Positions 16,246-25,497 of a stretch of DNA of 64,000 nucleotides are shown here, piece after piece (within the stretch, counting starts at the first letter, position 1; each line of letters starts with the position of its first letter). The stretch comes from Subsaximicrobium wynnwilliamsii (GTDB taxonomy: Bacteria > Bacteroidota > Bacteroidia > Flavobacteriales > Flavobacteriaceae): positions 124,001 through 188,000 of the forward strand of contig NZ_VORM01000002.1 in the NCBI RefSeq assembly GCF_007997225.1, given 5' to 3'. The notes under the pieces were generated by a model. That model saw nothing but the letters and a program-made list of their open reading frames with translations, had not been told where the DNA came from and ran no database searches. The position numbers and the translations under genes were made by a program.

Positions 16246-17442
16246 ATGCCAGGATTTGAACGCTTTGGAGATTTGGAACGCAAGGAAGTTAATGATGTCT
16301 TAGATAGTGGCGTGCTCATGCGCTACGGTTTTGATGGCATGCGCAATGGCCATTGGAAGGCTAAGGAGTTGGAAACTGAACTGCAAAATGCATTTGGTGT
16401 CAAACATGCCCAATTGGTTTCTAGTGGTACTGCGGCAGTATCGGTCGCGCTCGCAGCTGCGGGTGTTGGTGCTGGCGATGAGGTCATCATGCCAACGTTT
16501 ACGTTTGTGGCTAGCTTTGAGGCGATATTGATGTTGGGCGCCATTCCGGTTTTGGTGGATATTGATGATAGCTTGACCTTAGATCCAAAAGCTGTGGAAA
16601 CGGCCATAACTGCTAAAACGAAAGCGGTAATGGTCGTGCAAATGTGCGGAAGCATGGGAGATATGACGGCGCTTAAAAGCATTTGTGAGGCACACGATTT
16701 GCTCCTGGTCGAAGATGCCTGCCAAGCTATTGGTGGCACCTATAATGGCAAATCTCTTGGAAGTATCGGCGATTTGGGCTGTTTTTCATTTGATTTTGTA
16801 AAAACCATAACCTGTGGCGAAGGTGGCGCTGTAATCACTAATAACGACGCTTACTACACAAACACAGATCATTTTACCGATCATGGACATGACCATGACG
16901 GAACAGATCGCGGCGCTGAAACACACCCGTTCTTGGGCTATAATTTTCGAATTTCAGAGCTTAATGCTGCGGTGGGCTTGGCGCAAGTGCGTCGTTTGCC
17001 AGAATTCTTGGAGGTTCAAAAAAGAAATTATACCGTTCTAAGAAATGCCTTATCCCTAATTGAAGGCCTGACTTTTAGAAAAGTGCCCTCAGGTGGCGAG
17101 GAAAGTTATGCTTTTCTCAATTTTTTTCTGCCCGATCTTGAAACTGCGCGACAAACCACTAAGGAATTTAAAAGCAATGGTATTGATGTCTGTTTTCATT
17201 ATTACGACAACAACTGGCATTATGTGCGCAAATGGCAACACCTTACGGAACAAAAATCGCTCTATCCACTTTCTGCGGAAGTAAAAGCAGGCTTGGCACA
17301 GCTTCAGCATAAAACCTTTGAGCAGTCGAATCATTTTATTGGCCGGAATATATCCTGCTTGATTAAAATGTCGTGGACTCCAGAAGCGCTTGAAAACAGA
17401 GCAACAAAAATGGCTCAAATCGTAAAATCCATTTTGGGATAA
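16246..17442 (+). CDS. DegT/DnrJ/EryC1/StrS-family aminotransferase
   Basis: PLP-dependent sugar aminotransferase-type enzyme of 398 residues. The PLP lysine is Lys186 in FDFVKTITCGEGG, Asp157 in VEDACQA contacts the pyridine nitrogen, and SSGTAAVSVAL (59-69) binds phosphate. These enzymes usually transaminate nucleotide-linked keto-sugars, but here there are no sugar-nucleotide genes nearby, so the substrate is open. A run of His and Asp (DHFTDHGHDHDGTDRG) at about 204-219 is unusual and may bind metal. It lies 9 bp after the thioredoxin-like gene. Confidence 0.88.
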   Translation: MPGFERFGDLERKEVNDVLDSGVLMRYGFDGMRNGHWKAKELETELQNAFGVKHAQLVSSGTAAVSVALAAAGVGAGDEVIMPTFTFVASFEAILMLGAIPVLVDIDDSLTLDPKAVETAITAKTKAVMVVQMCGSMGDMTALKSICEAHDLLLVEDACQAIGGTYNGKSLGSIGDLGCFSFDFVKTITCGEGGAVITNNDAYYTNTDHFTDHGHDHDGTDRGAETHPFLGYNFRISELNAAVGLAQVRRLPEFLEVQKRNYTVLRNALSLIEGLTFRKVPSGGEESYAFLNFFLPDLETARQTTKEFKSNGIDVCFHYYDNNWHYVRKWQHLTEQKSLYPLSAEVKAGLAQLQHKTFEQSNHFIGRNISCLIKMSWTPEALENRATKMAQIVKSILG

Positions 17443-17444
17443 GA

Positions 17445-17467
17445 CTCTAATTTTTAGAGGTCTTGTT
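17445..17467 (+). terminator. Weak hairpin after the DegT-family gene
   Basis: AGACTCTAA pairs with TTAGAGGTCT with one bulge directly after the stop codon. There is no strong T-run, so termination strength is doubtful. Confidence 0.35.
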
Positions 17468-17505
17468 GATAGGAATAGTTTTGCAATGCAAACCAATTTG
17501 TCATT

Positions 17506-17997
17506 TCATTCCACTTTCTTATAATTAAACTGAACCAAATCCACGTCGCCATTCTCATTTTTGATGTCCACAAATACATTCATTTCCGTATCGGAAACGC
17601 GTTTAAAACTCATCCCATCGAAAATCATTTGCTTGGCAGTAAGTTTCTTCAACGGAAAATCAATGGTCTCATCCTTGGTTTCCCAACCTTTGAGCTCGCC
17701 GTCAAAATGTTTTAACTGAAGGATGAGTGAATTCTCAATCTCCCGAATGATTTCGAGTTCATAAAAGGAAACTTTACCATCGTTAATCAATTTAAAGCTG
17801 GCCATCATAGAACCTCCGGAGGGCTTGCTCCAAATTTCCTCCGTTTGTCCACCAAATGCCTCACCATGCCAAGAGCCTGCAAGCCAGGCGATGTTTTCCA
17901 GTTTGGGCTCTAAAGGCTTTTCAACGGAAGTGCTGTCAATGGTTTGTGCCTGTAATTGAAAGACACAGAGACAAAAAAGTAAGGCTACTGTTTTCAT
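17506..17997 (-). CDS. DUF6265-like exported protein
   Basis: A 163-residue protein with a short signal peptide (MKTVALLFCLCVFQLQAQ) and a lipocalin-like beta domain. The mature N-terminus contains IAWLAGSWHGEAFGGQTEEI, then WSKPSGGSMMASFKL, the hallmark of DUF6265 proteins. Function unknown; probably periplasmic, binding a small hydrophobic molecule by analogy to the fold. It converges on the DegT-family gene. Confidence 0.72.
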   Translation of the reverse strand: MKTVALLFCLCVFQLQAQTIDSTSVEKPLEPKLENIAWLAGSWHGEAFGGQTEEIWSKPSGGSMMASFKLINDGKVSFYELEIIREIENSLILQLKHFDGELKGWETKDETIDFPLKKLTAKQMIFDGMSFKRVSDTEMNVFVDIKNENGDVDLVQFNYKKVE

Positions 17998-18197
17998 AGG
18001 ATAGGTTTTGCTGTATTGATTTTGGAATCTTCCATTATAAAACTTAATTCAGTTCAGCCATTTTCAGAATGAGCGAAACTTATGGAACTTTGGTTTATAA
18101 TCACAAAGTTTTGATTTTGATGTAATTATTATGGTTCCTAGGTCTTATCGTCCCGATTGCTATCGGCAGGATGTTTTTTCTACCACTGAGTTAAGTT

Positions 18198-19412
18198 TCA
18201 TTCCAAAAAAGTCACACGTGTGATCAATCCGTTTTCGATTTCATATATGGCGACGGCTTCATGTGTTTTTCCGTTGGCCCTTACTTTTTCCTTATCAATG
18301 ACGGTATTGCCAATAATGGTTCTGTTCTCAATTTCGGCGTGTAAGTCGGTAATGCTTTCGAACATGTTGCCGAACTGTTCTCGTAGCGCTTCTTTTCCTT
18401 CGGAAATCAGTTCCTTCGGAAAATTATAAAGTCGCACGTCATCGGAATAGCAGTTTAAAAAGGCTTCAATATCTCGGTTGTTGTAAGCTTCCAACTGTTG
18501 CAGTACAATCAATTCTGGTGTTTTTTTGTCAATATCCTGAATTTTTTCAGCGACAATGGCGAGTTTTTTTCCATTGGGACTAATCGCCAATCTTGTGATA
18601 TTGCTAAGCCCTAAGTGCTCTAAAGACGCCACAGGCTGCCAATCACTGCGTTTTCTTAAATTGTGTAGATAAAGTGTTGCGCCTTTTCCGGCCAAAACCA
18701 AATCTTCATTCAGCCAAACTAAATCCTCGACCTCGGGCAGCATCTCAAAAAGGACTTTGGCTTTCAATTTTTCAAGATCAAAGCTCATGACTTGCCAAGA
18801 TTTGGTGTTTTTGTCTATAAAGCTGAAGTTGTTTTCGTCTTTTTCTGAAGGGATTTTTGATAAGGAGCGACCAACATTATCAATGAGATCCTTGTGTTTG
18901 GTAAACCTAAAATCAGATACCGTTAAGCTTAGATTTTCATCCTTGATAATTGAAGAAATCAGGATATGGCGATTGAGCCAGAGGTGGTAGCCAATCACGA
19001 TATCATCAATGAGAACGGTTGGTGGCTCATCTTTTGAAATCGGATAGCGCACTAAATATTGGGTGCCGTCTTTCTCTAGGCGTACTGCAGAAATTGCATT
19101 TTGAAACGGAATCTTAAGTGGCGAATATTCACTGCTTTCAGTATTGGTCAACCATATTTTTGTTGCGTCGTCTAGGTTATAGGAGCAAATATCGGTTTGC
19201 CCATTTCTGGTTGCGGTAAACAATACGTGGCTATCATCTAAAAACGAAGGTTGGTTGTCATAACCGCTTTGGTCTGATATATTCTTGAGGTTGCTCAGCA
19301 TTAGGCTGTCCTTTTCAAAAGACATATCAAAAAGATACACATCGGTATCTGGCTGCGCCTGGCTTACGAAGCCAAGAATCGTAAAAACGAGAGTTGTGAA
19401 ATAGTGATTCAT
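18198..19412 (-). CDS. Exported TolB-like propeller fused to SnoaL/NTF2-like domain
   Basis: A 404-residue exported protein (signal peptide ending VSQAQ at about residue 19). Residues 20-290 look like a TolB/WD40-type beta-propeller: repeated strands such as NQPSFLDDSHVLFTATRNG and ITRLAISPNGKKLAIVAEKI. The last 105 residues (LQQLEAYNNRDIEAFLNCYS onwards, ending GLITRVTFLE) form a SnoaL/steroid-isomerase NTF2-like domain. Each domain is common alone; the fusion is less usual. Function unknown. It is not in an operon with a neighbour. Confidence 0.7.
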   Translation of the reverse strand: MNHYFTTLVFTILGFVSQAQPDTDVYLFDMSFEKDSLMLSNLKNISDQSGYDNQPSFLDDSHVLFTATRNGQTDICSYNLDDATKIWLTNTESSEYSPLKIPFQNAISAVRLEKDGTQYLVRYPISKDEPPTVLIDDIVIGYHLWLNRHILISSIIKDENLSLTVSDFRFTKHKDLIDNVGRSLSKIPSEKDENNFSFIDKNTKSWQVMSFDLEKLKAKVLFEMLPEVEDLVWLNEDLVLAGKGATLYLHNLRKRSDWQPVASLEHLGLSNITRLAISPNGKKLAIVAEKIQDIDKKTPELIVLQQLEAYNNRDIEAFLNCYSDDVRLYNFPKELISEGKEALREQFGNMFESITDLHAEIENRTIIGNTVIDKEKVRANGKTHEAVAIYEIENGLITRVTFLE

Positions 19413-19676
19413 GCCCTTGTGGTTTCTATAAAAAGGAAAAGTATATTTGATTGTTCATAAATTTATCCAAAACCACAAATGGTTTTATGCCGGTAAATTA
19501 TTTAATTGATGTCAAAAAAAATACCTATTTTTTTTCTGTATTAGTCTGCGAAATCTGCGGGATTTAGCCCCGCCGTTTAATTTTTTTTCCAACCGATTAC
19601 AGTGATCTTCAAAAGCTTGTTTTTAAAAGATGTTAGCTTTTCGTAGCAAGAAGTTCATGTAAGCCATCGTAAAGAC

Positions 19677-21008
19677 TCAATCCCTCAATATCGCATTCGG
19701 AAAGGCGACAACACTTTCAAAGCCGTTTTCGCCAACAGCGGCTATTCCGAAGAAATAATTATCAATGACGATGCCTTCCAAAGTGAATTCGGTTACATTT
19801 TCTACATATCGGCTGTGGTCCCAAGTTGGTGAGGTGGTGTCTCGCCAATAGATTTTATACCCTTTGGCAGCTTCAACAGCGTTCCATTTCAATTTTGCTG
19901 AAGGTTCTACAATACCACCAATAGCAACCTGAGTGGGAGCAGGAGGTGCCCAAGCCAGACTCGCCAAATTGATGGCGTTAACAGTGGTGAGTTTTTTGGC
20001 GTAGGGAAAGTTGACATGCTCAAAAGTATCGCCATAGTCGATTCCGTTTTCAGTACGGATGTCTTGATGCTGTTGGGTGTAATTTTCATGGGCTTCCATG
20101 ATACGAATCCCGGCAAAGCCCAAATCATTGAAAGGCCGGTGATGCCCACCTCTTCCAAATCGGTCGAGTCGATACACCAACATCGGATTCATTTCGGGCA
20201 TGTAAGTTTCAGTGGTTTTATGCACGTATCGCGCCAATTGCCTGCTAATGCCATCAACCTCGCCACCATAGAAACGTCTGGCATTGCGTTCTTTTTCGGT
20301 TTCGTTCGCTGGCACAGGCTCTGAGAAGATGCGAAAGCTGCGATTGTCAATGACGCCATCTACACCTTCAATGTTCCCAATCATGTCATTATTGAAAACA
20401 CCAATGATGTCCCAATCGTTTTCTTTGGCATAGGCGGCTAAGCCAGCGCCTCCAAAAAGACCTTGCTCTTCGCCAGAAAGACCCACATAGACGATGCTGT
20501 TTTCAAATTGGTACTGACTCAGCACGCGTGCGGCTTCCATAGTTCCCGCCATGCCTGAGGCATTGTCATTGGCACCAGGCGCATCGGTAGTGAAATCCAT
20601 GGTGTCGCTGGCCCGGGAATCAATATCACCACTCATAATGATATAGCGGTTGGGGTACTTTGAGCCTTTCTGGATAGCGACCACATTTACAACCCAAGCA
20701 TCATGTGGCACCCGGCGGTTGCCTTCTTGAGTCACAAAATCCTTCTGGTAAAACACATTGAGGCAACTGTTACACGCCTTTGACATCGTTTCAAATTCAG
20801 TTTTAATCCAGCGTCTCGCGGCACCGATCCCTCTGGTGTCACTCAAGGTATCGCTAAAGGTGTTTCTGGTGCCAAATTCAGTCAAGGTTTTGACATCGTT
20901 TCTAATGGATTCTTCGGAAACTTTGTCGATAATATCATAAATTTTCAAATTGGTTTGTGCCGAAACCGAGCTCATCGCAATTAGAAATATAAAAAAAGCC
21001 TTCGTCAT
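19677..21008 (-). CDS. Secreted M28-family zinc aminopeptidase
   Basis: Peptidase M28 (di-zinc) with a signal peptide (MTKAFFIFLIAMSSVSAQ) when started at 21008; seven extra codons to 21029 are possible but would precede a normal signal sequence. The metal-binding elements are the Asp in GANDNASG, the Glu pair in GLSGEEQGLFG, and the His in GGHHRPF. The C-terminal about 90 residues (APPAPTQVAIGGIVEPSAKL onwards) resemble a fibronectin type III-like beta domain. Probably releases amino acids from peptides outside the inner membrane. Its upstream region contains heptad and hexamer tandem repeats. Confidence 0.87.
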   Translation of the reverse strand: MTKAFFIFLIAMSSVSAQTNLKIYDIIDKVSEESIRNDVKTLTEFGTRNTFSDTLSDTRGIGAARRWIKTEFETMSKACNSCLNVFYQKDFVTQEGNRRVPHDAWVVNVVAIQKGSKYPNRYIIMSGDIDSRASDTMDFTTDAPGANDNASGMAGTMEAARVLSQYQFENSIVYVGLSGEEQGLFGGAGLAAYAKENDWDIIGVFNNDMIGNIEGVDGVIDNRSFRIFSEPVPANETEKERNARRFYGGEVDGISRQLARYVHKTTETYMPEMNPMLVYRLDRFGRGGHHRPFNDLGFAGIRIMEAHENYTQQHQDIRTENGIDYGDTFEHVNFPYAKKLTTVNAINLASLAWAPPAPTQVAIGGIVEPSAKLKWNAVEAAKGYKIYWRDTTSPTWDHSRYVENVTEFTLEGIVIDNYFFGIAAVGENGFESVVAFPNAILRD

Positions 21009-21020
21009 GTTTATTGGTTT

Positions 21021-21055
21021 AAGGTTCAAAGTTCAGGGTTCAATGTTCAAGGTTT
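21021..21055. repeat. Heptad tandem repeat
   Basis: Five 7-bp words in phase: AAGGTTC, AAAGTTC, AGGGTTC, AATGTTC, AAGGTTT. It adjoins the hexamer array at 21056-21192. The reverse complement of the same word type occurs at 59288-59329. Confidence 0.6.
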
Positions 21056-21192
21056 AATTCAAGTTCAAGTTCAAGTTCTCCTTCATCTTCATCTTCATCT
21101 TCATCTTCGTCTTCGTCTTCATCTTCATCTTCATCTTCATCTTCATCTTCATCTTCATCTTCATCTTCATCTTCGTCTTCGTCTTCGTCTTC
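21056..21192. repeat. Hexamer microsatellite (TTCAAG/TTCATC/TTCGTC)
   Basis: Starts with three TTCAAG-type hexamers and then about 18 copies of TTCATC or TTCGTC (21082-21192). It fills the spacer between the trehalose enzyme stop (21198) and the M28 peptidase start. On the minus strand it is a purine GAAGAT tract lying in the 3' untranslated part of the trehalose gene and the 5' region of the peptidase gene, so copy number could alter spacing upstream of the peptidase. Confidence 0.9.
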
Positions 21193-21197
21193 ACTCG

Positions 21198-23396
21198 TTA
21201 AGCCATAAATTTATGTAAAACCTCGCGTACTTCATCGGTATCCTTGACATAATACTTGGCGCTGGTTTTTTTAAAGCCGACTTTCACAGTATAGGCCGAC
21301 TTTGGTAGTTCTTGAAACATGTACTCATCGGTCCAATCATCACCAATGCAAAAGATAAAGTCGTAATCGTTATTGGCCAAAAGCCGTGATGATGCGCGTC
21401 CCTTGTTGACACTGCTGCTCTTGATCTCAATTACTTTATTGCCTTTTAAAACGCTAAGATCATTATTAGAGATCAAGCTGGTCAATACTGTATCTATTTC
21501 TATGGTTCTTATCTGGGCCAATTCTGGATCTGCCTTGCGGTAATGCCAGGCCAAAGAGTATTTTTTTTCTTCTATGAAGGTGCCAGGTGTTCTATCGACA
21601 AAGGTTTCTAAAATGGGTTTGATGTTTTCCATCCAACCATTTTTAAGTCGTTCCAGAGCTTCCCAATCCTTGCCTTCTTCTTTGAGCCAAACGCCGTGAT
21701 CGGTAATGAGTGTGTACTCTTTATTCGCAAACCAGTGTGTAAATGTTTCGCGGTCGCGACCACTAATGAGCACGACATCGTTTTTGTTGTTCGCGCTAAG
21801 CGTATCCAGTAGTTGATAGAGTTGCTCATCTGGACTTGCCTCTATCGGGTTATCTTTGAAGGCCACCAAGGTGCCGTCGTAATCCAATAAAAATAAGCGG
21901 CGCTCGGCCGAATTGAATTCAGTTAACATGTTGTTTTCGATCTCTTTTTCCAAGCGATTCGCTACGATAACAGCGCCAAGATGTTTTGTGGCGTGAAGTG
22001 ATTTCATAAATTCCTCAGCCCATTTCTCAACCGTATAGCGTTTCAAACGTTTCTGAAGAATTTTCATGCGCGATTTTTGTTCTTCCAAAGGCATTTCCAG
22101 AGCGTACTTAATGGTATCGGCAATGTGTTCAAAATTATTGGGATTGATGAGCATGGACTCGTTCATTTCTTTGGAAGCACCTGCCATTTCACTCAAAATG
22201 AGAACACCATCTTGTTCTGTTCGTGTTGCCACATATTCTTTCGCAACCAAATTCATACCATCCCGAACCGGTGTAATCATGGCGACGTGTGATGAGGTGT
22301 ATAGATCAATGAGATTTTCAAAAGGCATGGAGCGGTAAAAATACCAAATAGGGGTCCAGCTCACGGTTGAGAATTGCCCGTTGATGCGGCCCACCAATTC
22401 GTCGGTATCGCGCTTCAGTTTTTGATATTGAGGCACATTTGATCGCGATGGCACCGCCAACATGATTAAACGTACTTTTTCCTTATATTCCGGGTATTTA
22501 TTCAGAAAATACTCAAAAGCACGTATGCGGTTTGGGATGCCTTTGGTATAATCCATACGATCTATGGAAAGGATCATTTTGGCATCACTGCCAGATTGGA
22601 TATGGTCATCCAAGCGTTGTTGGAGTTCCGATTTTTTATCGGTTTTGTGTTTACTGGCCGAATCATGGAACTTGTCGTAATCAATGCCCATAGGAAAGGA
22701 ATCTACCTTTACAATTCTATCGTGATAAGTGACTTCATTGAAATTGACCTCCAATCTCAAAATGCGTTTGACCGAACTCAAAAAATGACGCTCATAATCA
22801 TAGGTGTGAAATCCAATCAAGTCGGCACCCAACATGCCATGAAGCAATTCCTCACGCCAAGGAAAAGTTCTAAATATTTCGTAGGAAGGATAAGGAATAT
22901 GCAAGAAAAACCCAATGGTTGTGTTTGGCATTTTTTCTTTTATAAGTTTGGGCAGTAACAAGAGTTGATAATCGTGAACCCAAACGGTATCACCGTCTTC
23001 TAAATGCTCTAAAACTTTATCGGCAAATTTCTGGTTTACGGCTTTGTAAGATTCCCAATAGTCGTTGTCAAACTCGGTGTACTCCATAAAATAATGGAAT
23101 AGTGGCCAAAGTGTGCGATTGCTGAAACCGTAGTAAAAATTCTCAAGATCATCCTGGGTAAGCGAAACAGAATCACACTTGGCCGCTGTCACTAATTTTT
23201 TGACTTCTTTAGACCGTGCTTCACTTAATTCCTCTTCGGTCAATCCCGACCATCCAATCCAGAGACTTTTACCATCATTATGAACAGATTTTAAACCCGT
23301 CGCTAATCCGCCAACACTGGGCGTGACTTCTAACTGGTCATTCTCGATTTTTATTTGAAGTGGAAGGCGATTGGAAACAATAATTGTCTTATTCAT
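21198..23396 (-). CDS. Fused trehalose-6-phosphate synthase/phosphatase
   Basis: Bifunctional enzyme making trehalose from UDP- or ADP-glucose and glucose-6-phosphate via trehalose-6-phosphate. Residues 1 to about 470 are a GT20 OtsA domain (SNRLPLQI at the start; WVHDYQLLLLPKL near 140; RMDYTKGIPNRI near 277; TPVRDGMNLVAKEYVA near 375). From about 500 to the end is an HAD-type OtsB phosphatase with the nucleophile motif LLDYDGTL near 505 and CIGDDWTDEYMF near 695. Length 732 suits the fusion. It is divergent from a GH15 gene across 131 bp. A purine-rich microsatellite follows directly after the stop. Confidence 0.93.
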   Translation of the reverse strand: MNKTIIVSNRLPLQIKIENDQLEVTPSVGGLATGLKSVHNDGKSLWIGWSGLTEEELSEARSKEVKKLVTAAKCDSVSLTQDDLENFYYGFSNRTLWPLFHYFMEYTEFDNDYWESYKAVNQKFADKVLEHLEDGDTVWVHDYQLLLLPKLIKEKMPNTTIGFFLHIPYPSYEIFRTFPWREELLHGMLGADLIGFHTYDYERHFLSSVKRILRLEVNFNEVTYHDRIVKVDSFPMGIDYDKFHDSASKHKTDKKSELQQRLDDHIQSGSDAKMILSIDRMDYTKGIPNRIRAFEYFLNKYPEYKEKVRLIMLAVPSRSNVPQYQKLKRDTDELVGRINGQFSTVSWTPIWYFYRSMPFENLIDLYTSSHVAMITPVRDGMNLVAKEYVATRTEQDGVLILSEMAGASKEMNESMLINPNNFEHIADTIKYALEMPLEEQKSRMKILQKRLKRYTVEKWAEEFMKSLHATKHLGAVIVANRLEKEIENNMLTEFNSAERRLFLLDYDGTLVAFKDNPIEASPDEQLYQLLDTLSANNKNDVVLISGRDRETFTHWFANKEYTLITDHGVWLKEEGKDWEALERLKNGWMENIKPILETFVDRTPGTFIEEKKYSLAWHYRKADPELAQIRTIEIDTVLTSLISNNDLSVLKGNKVIEIKSSSVNKGRASSRLLANNDYDFIFCIGDDWTDEYMFQELPKSAYTVKVGFKKTSAKYYVKDTDEVREVLHKFMA

Positions 23397-23527
23397 GTCA
23401 AATTTTTTTGATTGTAGGAAGGATTTTCGTTAATTTAAGAAAAAATGGTTTCAACAATAACATTTTTTTCCATTGAAATAAAAAAAAATGGATACCAGTT
23501 AAAACCCTAACCTTTAAATCAGGAACA

Positions 23528-25333
23528 TTGAAAGATAACTTAAATTACGGAATCATTGGAAATTGTAAAAGCGCAGCATTAATTTCCAAGCACGGTTCTT
23601 TAGATTGGTGCTGTTTGCCAGAATTTGATTCCTCATCGGTTTTTGCAAAGCTTTTAGACGAAAAGATTGGTGGCAGTTTTGGGGTCATAGTTGCCGATGA
23701 CTATGAAATCTCACAGACGTATATAACCGATACATGCATCTTAAAAACCCGTTTTGCATCTGAAGCAAATATATTTGAGATACTGGATTTCATGCCGCGC
23801 TATAAGAAAGAAAATGGTGAGTACTATGCGCCGCCAGAAGTGATTCGCTATTTTAAATTGATTAAGGGCCAACCTAAATTCAAAATCAATTACGATCCAA
23901 AACTTGAATATGCCGTTGGTAAAACCAGTACCTATGTCAAAACACATTTTATAGTGAGCTTAACCGATAAGGGGCGCTACGATACGCTGTTTCTTTACAC
24001 TGATTTTGATAAAGAGGCGGTAGTCAATGGGGAAGAACTGACTTTAAAAGCAGATGGATTTTTTCGATTTGGTTACAACGAAAAACTGTTTGAGCCTTCC
24101 ATTTCCATAATGAATCTAGAATTGGAACGCACTAAAGTCTATTGGCTCAATTGGATGCAACGAACGCCAAGCTATAAAAACTACAATGCTGAAATTTCAA
24201 GAAGCGCACTTACTTTGAAGCTGCTCAGCTATGAAAAAACAGGTGCGGTTTTAGCGGCCGCCACAACCTCTTTACCAGAAACCATAGGCGAAGTTCGCAA
24301 TTGGGATTACCGGTTTTGTTGGATTAGGGATGCATCTATGGTCATAAAAGTCGTTTCACAACTTGGTCATAAGCGCATGGCGAAACGCTATTTGAAATTT
24401 ATTGTGGATCTAATTCCTCATAAAGATGAGAAACTTCAAATCATGTACGGTATCAATGGTGAAAAGAAACTTACTGAAAAAAAACTAGACCATTTGAGCG
24501 GTTATATGAATTCTAAACCAGTGCGTATTGGTAATGCTGCTTATTCGCAACGCCAAAATGACATTTATGGCATTTTAATGGACGTTATTCATCAACAATT
24601 GGTCAAATTTGAAATGGATGTTGAAAATGGAGAAGAGCTTTGGACGATTACTAAAGGCATTGTTTGGGTGGTTGATAAGCATTGGCAGGAAGCAGATAAA
24701 GGAATCTGGGAGTTTAGAACCGAGGATCGTCATTTTACCTTCTCTAAAGTCTTGTGCTGGGTGGCAGTGGATAGGGCCATTAAAGTTGCCAAAATATTAG
24801 GCAAAACCCATAAACTGGAAAAATGGCAACCTTTAGAGGCCGAAATCAAAAAAGACATTTTGGATAAGGCCTGGAATGAGGATGTGCAGTCCTTTACCCA
24901 GTCTTATGGCAGTACCGATTTGGATGCTTCAACATTGTTGATGGAACCTTACGGATTTATTGATGCCAAAGACCCAAAATACATGTATACCGTTAAAGCC
25001 ATTGAAAAGGAGTTGAGTAACGACGGACTTCTATACCGCTACAAGAATAAGGATGACTTTGGTTTGCCTTCATCGTCATTTACCATTTGTACCTTTTGGT
25101 TTATCAATAGTCTTTACAAAATAGGAGAGACCCAAAAAGCTAAAAAATTATTTGATCAATTGCTGTCTTATAGCAATCATTTAGGCTTGTTTAGTGAAGA
25201 CATTGATTTTGAGACCAAGCGATTATTGGGTAATTTCCCGCAGGCCTACTCGCATTTGGCCTTGATTGAAACCGCGATAAATTTATCTAATATTACTGAT
25301 GAAGAAAGTATTTTAGAATCTTTAGAACATTGA
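23528..25333 (+). CDS. Glycoside hydrolase family 15 protein
   Basis: A 601-residue GH15 enzyme (glucoamylase/trehalase family) without signal peptide, so cytoplasmic. The opening DNLNYGIIGNCKSAALISKH and the central NWDYRFCWIRDASMVIK, with the family (alpha/alpha)6-barrel repeats after it, are characteristic. The C-terminal GLFSEDIDF and LGNFPQAYSHLALIE hold a catalytic-base Glu. The start is TTG at 23528 with an AGGA 5 bp upstream; no in-frame ATG is available. Opposite the trehalose synthase, it is a plausible intracellular trehalase, though glucoamylase activity cannot be excluded. Confidence 0.88.
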   Translation: MKDNLNYGIIGNCKSAALISKHGSLDWCCLPEFDSSSVFAKLLDEKIGGSFGVIVADDYEISQTYITDTCILKTRFASEANIFEILDFMPRYKKENGEYYAPPEVIRYFKLIKGQPKFKINYDPKLEYAVGKTSTYVKTHFIVSLTDKGRYDTLFLYTDFDKEAVVNGEELTLKADGFFRFGYNEKLFEPSISIMNLELERTKVYWLNWMQRTPSYKNYNAEISRSALTLKLLSYEKTGAVLAAATTSLPETIGEVRNWDYRFCWIRDASMVIKVVSQLGHKRMAKRYLKFIVDLIPHKDEKLQIMYGINGEKKLTEKKLDHLSGYMNSKPVRIGNAAYSQRQNDIYGILMDVIHQQLVKFEMDVENGEELWTITKGIVWVVDKHWQEADKGIWEFRTEDRHFTFSKVLCWVAVDRAIKVAKILGKTHKLEKWQPLEAEIKKDILDKAWNEDVQSFTQSYGSTDLDASTLLMEPYGFIDAKDPKYMYTVKAIEKELSNDGLLYRYKNKDDFGLPSSSFTICTFWFINSLYKIGETQKAKKLFDQLLSYSNHLGLFSEDIDFETKRLLGNFPQAYSHLALIETAINLSNITDEESILESLEH

Positions 25334-25447
25334 TTTGATGTTAATTACATATCTAACCGCTTATCAGCCTTAGAGATCCTTTAGGCTATATGTTATCGCC
25401 TCTTCTGCTTTTTTTGATGATGAGGATGGAAAAAAGTTAAGCGTATG

Positions 25448-25483
25448 TTTGTCTGCTTGGATTATATTACTACATTTGTAGTA
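25448..25483 (+). promoter_or_regulatory. BlaI/MecI-type operator on a Bacteroidota promoter
   Basis: TTTG (25448-25451), 19-bp spacer, TACATTTG (25471-25478) is a full TTTG-N19-TAnnTTTG promoter. The 16-bp palindrome TACTACATTTGTAGTA (25468-25483) lies exactly over the -7 box and differs from the staphylococcal mec operator TACTACATATGTAGTA, as I recall it, at one position. A BlaI dimer bound here would block polymerase. The following GTG start is at 25498. Confidence 0.85.
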
Positions 25484-25497
25484 TCAAAACTATACTT

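Noticed and set aside
21056-21192. Low-complexity coding extension of the trehalose enzyme
   Set aside because: A TAA stop at 21198-21200 precedes the array; read-through would give meaningless Lys-Thr/Met repeats.
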